This document shows positions 6,910-11,109 of a stretch of 11,109 nucleotides of DNA, in pieces (position 1 is the stretch's first letter; every line of letters starts with the position of its first letter). The position numbers were made by a program, and so were the translations under genes. The notes below the pieces were generated by a model. That model saw only the letters and a program-made list of their open reading frames with translations. It searched no databases and was not told the origin of the DNA. The stretch is from Atopobium sp. UBA6362 (GTDB lineage: Bacteria; Actinomycetota; Coriobacteriia; Coriobacteriales; Atopobiaceae), in the NCBI GenBank assembly GCA_002440065.1, contig DJRK01000124.1, forward strand, positions 1 through 11,109, read 5' to 3'.

Positions 6910-7102
6910 ACACCAAGATTAGACGAAGGCCCGGGGACGAAACCACCCGAGCCTCCACTTTTGGCAGCTGCCTAGCAATATGTGCTCACACAGTGCGGGG
7001 ACACGCGCCTAGACCCGAGTCGCTGGGCCGCATCGTGAACCCGCTCCCTGCACGAACCATAGTCTCCCCAGATGTGCGGGTCCTAAACCGCGTTCGCAAC
7101 CC
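6910..7102. other. Intergenic stretch with no recognised gene
   Basis: Together with the palindrome before it and the leader after it, this forms about 445 bases (6857-7301) without an ordinary gene. I find no tRNA cloverleaf, no credible start codon with a ribosome site, and no terminator T-run here. Small local palindromes occur, such as ggcagctgcc at 6965-6974. GC content and reading-frame pattern look non-coding. It could be remnant repeat or mobile DNA; nothing in it proves that. Confidence 0.5.
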
Positions 7103-7133
7103 TTACACAATCCTGTCCCTCGTTGTGTAAAAT
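7103..7133 (+). promoter_or_regulatory. Candidate promoter overlapped by a palindromic operator
   Basis: TTACACAA (7103-7110) and TTGTGTAA (7123-7130) are perfect inverted 8-mers separated by 12 bases, so their centres are 20 bases apart, about two helical turns. A good -10 box, TAAAAT (7128-7133), overlaps the right arm, and the left arm lies where the -35 region would be. This places transcription start near 7140. A dimeric repressor covering the promoter is the natural reading, but the regulator is not known. Confidence 0.5.
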
Positions 7134-7139
7134 AGCGAA

Positions 7140-7301
7140 ACGATGGCCAAGAACCACCGGCCTCAGCAAAGAAAACCCCAAAGAGAAGGGTCCGCATGAA
7201 ACCCCGACCTGAGAGTCGATGAGCCTGCGGCGTGCTTCCGTCACGTCGCGCGAGACGTGAAACCCGCAACCGCGCGCATGCGCCAAGCGTAAGGAGCACG
7301 A
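7140..7301 (+). promoter_or_regulatory. Leader of the MgtE-like/Nramp operon with overlapping mini-ORFs
   Basis: About 160 transcribed bases precede the first gene if the promoter at 7103-7133 is real. They contain a chain of tiny ORFs: 7143-7199 (18 residues), 7196-7222 (MKPRPESR), 7219-7260 (MSLRRASVTSRET) and 7278-7292 (MRQA). The first three are joined by ATGA overlaps. A hairpin tcacgtc/gacgtga (7241-7247 with 7254-7260) and a smaller nested pair (7192-7196 with 7226-7230, around 7205-7208 with 7215-7218) are visible. I looked for the M-box Mg2+ riboswitch core motifs and did not find them. A metal-responsive or translation-based leader is a guess from the genes it precedes. Confidence 0.35.
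7143..7199 (+). CDS. Possible leader peptide, 18 residues
   Basis: The peptide MAKNHRPQQRKPQREGSA is rich in basic residues and has three prolines. It would start within a few bases of the predicted transcript end, so it would be translated as a nearly leaderless ORF, and it overlaps the next mini-ORF by ATGA. Proline-containing leader peptides control some Mg2+ transport operons elsewhere (mgtL of Salmonella), which makes it worth noting. It may equally be chance. Confidence 0.2.
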   Translation: MAKNHRPQQRKPQREGSA

Positions 7302-9152
7302 ATGATTTACCTGTCCCAACTCATGGGCAACCCGGTCTATGCCGCCGATGGCGAGAAGATCGGTTCCGTATCCGACCTGGGCATCGCCACCGGCGAGGTC
7401 TTTCCCCGCGTGACGTCGCTGGCCTTCAAGGGGCCCGGCCGCACGCCTTTCATGATCAGCTGGCGCAAGTACGTCGACACCTACGACGAGCACGAGATCC
7501 ACCTCAAGGTGCCCGCCGTGGAGATTCGCTTCTCTTATTTGCAGCCGGACGAGGTCCTTATCGCCCGCGACATCCTGAACAAGCAGATCGTGGATACCCG
7601 CGGCATGCGCGTCGTGCGCGTGAACGACCTCAAGCTCTCCGACACCAACTCCACCCAGCTGCGCCTCCTGGGCGCCGAGGTGGGGGCCCGCGGCATCCTA
7701 CGCTCGCTCTCGCCGGCCCTCGAGCGCGGCGTCCTCAAGCTCGCGCGGACCTTTGGCAAGCCGATCCCCGAGCGCATCATCGCGTGGAGCTACATGGACC
7801 TCGTCGAGCGCGACCTGTCCAACGTCAAGCTCTCCGTCTCGCACAAGACCCTCGACGACATGCACCCCGCCGACATCGCCGACATCATCGAGCGCCTCGA
7901 CCCGCGCCTGCGCGGCCAGGTCTTCGCCCAGCTCGACGACGAGCAGCGGGCCGGCGCCATGGCCGAGTTCGACGACGACGCGATGGCCGCCGAGCTCATG
8001 GGCAACATGAACGAGACCGAGGCCTCGCGCATGCTGTCCGAGATGGATCCCGACGACGCCGCCGAGCTCGTCTCGGAGCTCGATTACGACAAGGCCGAGA
8101 AGCTCCTGCGCCTCATGGGCGTCAAGGAGCAGCGCGCCATCCGCCAGCTCCTCGGCTACCGCGAGGACACGGCGGGCCGCATCATGACCTCGGAGTTCGT
8201 CTCCCTGCCCGAGGACTCGACCGTGGCCGATGCCGTGGCGCTCCTGCGCGGCCTCGACGAGGACTTCGAGTCCGTCCGCTACGTCTACCTGACCAAGGAG
8301 GGGGGCCACAAGCTCTCGGGCGTGGTCACCCTGAACAAGCTCATCGTGAGCGACCCCGACGTGAGGCTCTCCGACATCTGCACCGAGGAGGTCATCACCG
8401 CGAGCCCCGAGGACGACCAGGAGGACGTCGCCGAGGACATTGCGAAGTACAACCTCCTCGCCATGCCCGTCGTGGCCGACGACGGCCACATGCTGGGCAT
8501 CGTTACCGTCGACGACGCGCTCGACGTCCTGGAGGAGGAGCACGCCGAGGACCTGCAGATCGCGGGCGGCGCCCCGGCGGACGACGACTCGTCCCACGGC
8601 GGCGACCTCGTGTGGCTGCTACGCCGCAACGCGTGGTTCTTCCTGTGGATCGTGGGCGCGGGCCTTCTCTGCGCCGTCCTGCCGCGCCTGGGCATGGACT
8701 ACGCCGGCGTGCTCCTGGCCTGCGCTGCCCTGCCCGTGGCGCTCGTCGTCGCCGATGACTCCATCAGTTATGTAACCAATTTCTTCCTGCAGAACGACCC
8801 CGACGACGAGGACTCGCCGTCCATGCTCGGCTTCACGGTCAAGAGCGTGGGCATGGGCGTCGTCTTGGCAGCGCTCGCGTTTTTGGCCGCGCTCGCGCTC
8901 ACGAGCGTCGTGAAGGGCGGCTCGCCCGCGGTCCAGTCCTCGCTCACCGCCGGCTTCGGCGCGGCGGGCGCGTCCATCCTACTGTCGTTCGTGCTCTCCC
9001 CGGTCTACCTCGTCGTGCTCCGCCGCCGCGATGAGCGCAACGAGGACACGTCGGGCTTCGCGCTCTCGATGACCGCCATGGTCATCGCGCTCGTGCTCTT
9101 CTCGGCGATCGTGTGCGCGTCCGCGGTTTGCTCCGGGGCGGTGGTCCTCTAG
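7302..9152 (+). CDS. PRC-barrel/MgtE_N/CBS membrane protein with degenerate MgtE pore
   Basis: The 616 residues run: one or two PRC-barrel-like domains (about 1-175; LSQLMGNPVYAADGEKIGSV at the start), an MgtE N-terminal superhelix (about 183-290, DDMHPADIADIIERLD and repeats of DD/AAELV type), a CBS pair (about 294-415, IMTSEFVSLPEDSTV and NLLAMPVVADDGHMLGIVTVDDAL), and about five membrane helices (440-616). The soluble half is the Mg2+-sensing part known from MgtE channels. The membrane half is the usual length, but I cannot find the family's GN-x-G-x-Q pore segment or its DPA...T..D region; ADDSISYVTNFF (484-495) and RRRDERNEDTSG (574-585) stand near those places. Start is supported by an aaggag site (7292-7297). 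The stop overlaps the next start. It may be a sensor or partner subunit rather than a channel itself. Confidence 0.85.
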   Translation: MIYLSQLMGNPVYAADGEKIGSVSDLGIATGEVFPRVTSLAFKGPGRTPFMISWRKYVDTYDEHEIHLKVPAVEIRFSYLQPDEVLIARDILNKQIVDTRGMRVVRVNDLKLSDTNSTQLRLLGAEVGARGILRSLSPALERGVLKLARTFGKPIPERIIAWSYMDLVERDLSNVKLSVSHKTLDDMHPADIADIIERLDPRLRGQVFAQLDDEQRAGAMAEFDDDAMAAELMGNMNETEASRMLSEMDPDDAAELVSELDYDKAEKLLRLMGVKEQRAIRQLLGYREDTAGRIMTSEFVSLPEDSTVADAVALLRGLDEDFESVRYVYLTKEGGHKLSGVVTLNKLIVSDPDVRLSDICTEEVITASPEDDQEDVAEDIAKYNLLAMPVVADDGHMLGIVTVDDALDVLEEEHAEDLQIAGGAPADDDSSHGGDLVWLLRRNAWFFLWIVGAGLLCAVLPRLGMDYAGVLLACAALPVALVVADDSISYVTNFFLQNDPDDEDSPSMLGFTVKSVGMGVVLAALAFLAALALTSVVKGGSPAVQSSLTAGFGAAGASILLSFVLSPVYLVVLRRRDERNEDTSGFALSMTAMVIALVLFSAIVCASAVCSGAVVL

Positions 9153-10456
9153 TGCTCGGAACAGCGAAGAAGCCCGCGACGGCAAAGAAGCCCGGTACGG
9201 ACCAGAGCTCCGCCGCGGCGCCCAAGCCCCGCCGCAAGCTCGATGCCAAGCGCGTGCTCGCGGCCATGGGCCCGGGCATGGTCGCGGCCCTCGCTGGTGC
9301 GGACGCCGGCGGCGTGGCGACCTACTCGAGCGCCGGCGCGTTCTTTGGCTACGGCCAGCTCTGGACCGTGCCGGTGATGTGCCTTTTGCTCATCGTGGCG
9401 CAGGAAACGGCCGCGCGCATGGGCTGCGTCACGGGCAAGGGCTTCGCGTCGCTTATCCGCGAGCAGTTCGGCGTTCGTCTCTCCGCGTTCGCAATGCTTT
9501 CACTCTTGATATCAAACACGACCGTCACGCTCTCCGAGTTCGCCGGCATCGCGTCCGGCTTCGGCCTCTTTGGCGTGCCGGCCATCGTGAGCGTGCCCAT
9601 CGCGGCGCTCGCAATCTGGATGCTCACGATGAGCGGCTCTTACCACCGCATCGAGAAGATCCTGCTTGCCATCAGCTGCGTGTTCGTGACCTACGTGGTG
9701 GCCGGCGTCATGGTGGGGCCCGACTGGGGCGACGCCCTCAACGCGACGATCGTCCCGCGCTTCTCGACAGACCCGAAGTACTTCAGCGTGCTCGTGGCGA
9801 ACATAGGCACGACCATCGCGCCGTGGATGATCTTCCTCGCGCAGAGCAACGTCGTCGAGAAGAACGCCCACGCCGAGGACCTGCCCTACCAGCGCATCGA
9901 CACCGTGACCGGCTCCGTCGTGGCGAGCGCCATCAGCTGGTTCATCATCCTCACGACCGGCGCCGTGCTCTTTCCCGCCGGTATCCAGGTAAACAGCGCC
10001 GAGGACGCCGCCCTCGCGCTGCAGCCGCTCGTGGGCGAGTACGCGACGCTGCTCTTTGGCGCGGGCCTTATCGGCGCGTCGTTCCTCGCCGCATGCGTGC
10101 TGCCCGGCATCACGTCGAGCGCCATCTGCGAGGCCTTTGGCTGGGAGCGCGGGGCCGACCGCAGCTGGCAGGAGGCGCCGGTCTACCGCGGCATCATCAC
10201 GGCGGTCATCATCTTCTCGGCCGTGGTCGTGGTGCTGCCCAACGTCGACCTCTTTGGCATCATGATGCTCGCGCAGGTCATCAACGGCATCCTTCTGCCG
10301 GTGCTCCTCATCTTCATGGTGCTCATCGCGAGCGACAGGCACGTGATGGGGGAGCACGCGAACAGCCGGATCTGGAACGCCCTCACCTGGTTCACCATCG
10401 TCGCGGTGATCATCCTCACCATCGTGATGTTCGTCCTCCAAGCTGTGGGCATCTGA
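9152..10456 (+). CDS. Nramp (SLC11)-family divalent metal transporter, likely Mg2+-type (NRMT-like)
   Basis: A 434-residue secondary transporter with a Lys/Pro-rich tail (1-33) and about eleven membrane helices. Family features include MGPGMVAALAGADAGG (39-54) in helix 1 and NIGTTIAPWMIFLAQSN (217-233) in helix 6. Canonical Mn2+/Fe2+ members have DPGN and (A/M)PHN at these sites; here they read DAGG (51-54) and APWM (223-226), so the metal-ligand Asn and the sulfur-bearing Met are missing. Loss of these ligands marks the Nramp-related magnesium transporter branch, described from clostridia and Eggerthella. GTG at 9152 shares one base with the stop of the MgtE-like gene (TAGTG), with a ggggcgg-type site at 9134-9140, so the two are translationally coupled. 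Upstream GTG codons belong to the other gene's frame. Family call is firm; Mg2+ preference is inferred from motifs and context. Confidence 0.9.
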   Translation: MLGTAKKPATAKKPGTDQSSAAAPKPRRKLDAKRVLAAMGPGMVAALAGADAGGVATYSSAGAFFGYGQLWTVPVMCLLLIVAQETAARMGCVTGKGFASLIREQFGVRLSAFAMLSLLISNTTVTLSEFAGIASGFGLFGVPAIVSVPIAALAIWMLTMSGSYHRIEKILLAISCVFVTYVVAGVMVGPDWGDALNATIVPRFSTDPKYFSVLVANIGTTIAPWMIFLAQSNVVEKNAHAEDLPYQRIDTVTGSVVASAISWFIILTTGAVLFPAGIQVNSAEDAALALQPLVGEYATLLFGAGLIGASFLAACVLPGITSSAICEAFGWERGADRSWQEAPVYRGIITAVIIFSAVVVVLPNVDLFGIMMLAQVINGILLPVLLIFMVLIASDRHVMGEHANSRIWNALTWFTIVAVIILTIVMFVLQAVGI

Positions 10457-10459
10457 TGC

Positions 10460-10505
10460 AATTTGGGGACGGATACTTCTTTAAATTAGTATCCGTCCCC
10501 AAATT
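10460..10505 (+). repeat. Long palindrome B, also a probable terminator
   Basis: Bases 10460-10477 pair perfectly with 10488-10505 (18 bp) around a 10-base loop, tctttaaatt. It starts three bases after the transporter stop and is followed by TTTTT (10504-10508), so unlike its relative at 6858-6909 it can end transcription of the metal operon. Its core, tttggggacggatac, matches palindrome A at 11 of 15 positions. Confidence 0.9.
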
Positions 10506-10516
10506 TTTGGCGGGCG

Positions 10517-10525
10517 TGATAGCAT
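10517..10525 (+). promoter_or_regulatory. Candidate extended -10 promoter of the SRP RNA gene
   Basis: TGA-TAGCAT has a TGn extension and a 4-of-6 match to TATAAT. It ends eight bases before the predicted first base of the SRP RNA (10534), the right spacing for a transcription start. The -35 region would fall inside the right arm of palindrome B and is poor. Confidence 0.4.
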
Positions 10526-10533
10526 CGATACCC

Positions 10534-10642
10534 GAGCGCGTTCAATGGGGGCGGGTGACGCAACACCTCGAACCTGGTCAGGGCCGGGAGGCAGCAGCCA
10601 TAAGGGGCCTCTGGCGGGTACCCGTTCCCATCGAGCGCGCTC
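10534..10642 (+). ncRNA. ffs: Signal recognition particle RNA, small bacterial (4.5S-like) type
   Basis: This RNA pairs with the Ffh protein to form the particle that targets membrane proteins to the translocon. The conserved apical Ffh-binding hairpin is unmistakable: GGTCAGGGCC (10576-10585), a GGGA tetraloop closed by CC/GG (10584-10591), then CAGCAGCC (10592-10599). The ends are defined by a long closing stem, 10534-10555 with 10621-10642, 22 positions with one A/C mismatch and three wobbles. The length of about 109 bases fits the 4.5S type without an Alu domain. A terminator follows 13 bases later. End positions are within a few bases. Confidence 0.95.
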
Positions 10643-10655
10643 AATCGAAATCTTG

Positions 10656-10687
10656 CTGCCCCGCGACGGTTGCCGCGGGGCAGTTTT
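10656..10687 (+). terminator. Terminator of the SRP RNA gene
   Basis: A perfect 10-bp stem (10656-10665 with 10674-10683, ctgccccgcg/cgcggggcag), an 8-base loop, and TTTT (10684-10687), placed directly after the RNA. Confidence 0.87.
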
Positions 10688-10732
10688 GTGACCAGGGCTT
10701 TTTTGAACGCCGCCCAAAAAGGAGAGACCCCC

Positions 10733-11109
10733 ATGGGATTCATTAACTTCATTGCCGAGCTGCTCCACGACCCCCGCTCGGCCATCGCGGCCTGGATCGC
10801 GGCCGGCCCGCTCATGGCGTACGGCTGCGTGTTCCTCATCATCTTCATCGAGACGGGCGTGGTCTTCTTCCCGTTCCTGCCGGGCGACTCGCTGCTCTTC
10901 GCCTCGGGCTTCTTCGCCCACAACGGCGGTTTCAATATCGTCGCGCTGCTCGCCGTCGCATGGGCCGCGGCGATCCTGGGCGACCAGTGCAACTTCATGA
11001 TCGGCCACTTCTTTGGGCGCAAGATCATCGCTTCCGGCAAGGTCAAGGCCATGACGCCCGAGCGCCTGGAGAAGTCCGAGAGGTTCCTCGACAAGTGGGG
11101 CCACCTCGC
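10733..11109 (+). CDS. DedA-family membrane protein, N-terminal part (3' end outside window)
   Basis: DedA proteins are multi-pass membrane proteins; several members act as undecaprenyl-phosphate or phospholipid flippases or support envelope homeostasis. About 125 residues are visible with no stop before the window ends. The family core is present: a helix MAYGCVFLIIFIETGVVFF (29-47), the re-entrant PFLPGDSLLFASGFFA segment (48-63), a second helix NIVALLAVAWAAAILGD, and IGHFFGRKI (93-101). The ATG follows an aaggag site (10719-10724) with eight bases of spacing. It is separated from the SRP RNA by that gene's terminator; its own promoter is not obvious. Confidence 0.93.
   Translation, partial: MGFINFIAELLHDPRSAIAAWIAAGPLMAYGCVFLIIFIETGVVFFPFLPGDSLLFASGFFAHNGGFNIVALLAVAWAAAILGDQCNFMIGHFFGRKIIASGKVKAMTPERLEKSERFLDKWGHL

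Noticed and set aside
6980..7070. Possible tRNA gene in the gap before the metal operon
   Set aside because: A few GC-rich segments and a GGTTCA-like string on the minus strand, but no acceptor, D and T arms can be folded together.
7140..7301. M-box magnesium riboswitch
   Set aside because: The conserved GGTGAGGCTCC, CTGCTGCCC and AATGGGTCAACAG blocks are not seen on either strand of the leader.
7232..8758. 508-codon + strand ORF in another frame
   Set aside because: It overlaps the MgtE-like gene almost completely, its translation is Arg/Gly/Pro-rich low complexity typical of GC-rich shadow frames, and the overlapping frame has clear domains.
9379..10746. 455-codon + strand ORF over the transporter and SRP RNA
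   Set aside because: Arg/His-rich shadow of the Nramp gene that runs through a palindrome, an RNA gene and a terminator; no ribosome site.
1..11109. CRISPR array, insertion sequence, phage or integrase gene
   Set aside because: No regularly spaced direct repeats, no transposase or recombinase motifs; only the two palindromes hint at mobile DNA.

Overview
The window is high-GC DNA with tightly packed genes, all on the + strand. It is most likely from an actinomycete of the class Coriobacteriia (Collinsella/Olsenella-like). That placement is inference: it rests on GC-rich codon use, Gram-positive wall genes (sortase, an SPQTG-anchored protein, an LCP enzyme, a split Wzz/tyrosine-kinase pair), a short bacterial SRP RNA and an unusual Nramp-family transporter. 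No marker gene here settles the genus.

Layout. (1) 1-434: 3' end of glucose-6-phosphate isomerase, closed by a strong terminator. (2) 631-1203: a small two-helix membrane protein of YcxB type, alone. (3) 1363-4318: a cell-surface block with a secreted SPQTG protein, a terminator, a class B sortase and a LytR-CpsA-Psr (LCP) enzyme, closed by a terminator at 4386-4429. (4) 4536-6856: a compact phosphoregulatory trio of Wzz-type modulator, bacterial tyrosine kinase and PHP-type phosphatase, with no glycosyltransferases attached. (5) 6858-6909: a long palindrome, then about 390 bases without an ordinary gene that hold a candidate palindromic operator/promoter and a leader. (6) 7302-10456: two translationally coupled genes, a PRC-barrel/MgtE_N/CBS protein whose membrane part lacks the usual MgtE pore motifs, and an Nramp-family transporter with DAGG and APW in place of DPGN and MPH. 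(7) 10460-10505: a second palindrome related to the first, followed by the SRP RNA gene (10534-10642), its terminator, and the start of a DedA-family membrane protein cut by the window end.

How it fits together. Blocks 3 and 4 look like an envelope module: the sortase should anchor the SPQTG protein, the LCP enzyme should attach a glycopolymer to peptidoglycan, and the kinase/phosphatase cycle should control polymer assembly. Block 6 is the most interesting. An apparently pore-degenerate MgtE-like sensor is coupled to an Nramp relative with the signature expected of Mg2+ (not Mn2+/Fe2+) transport, behind a roughly 160-base leader with overlapping mini-ORFs. I read it as a possible two-part magnesium uptake/sensing system. 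The two palindromes (6858 and 10460) share a core but differ at positions that change in compensating pairs, which points to a mobile or structured repeat family.
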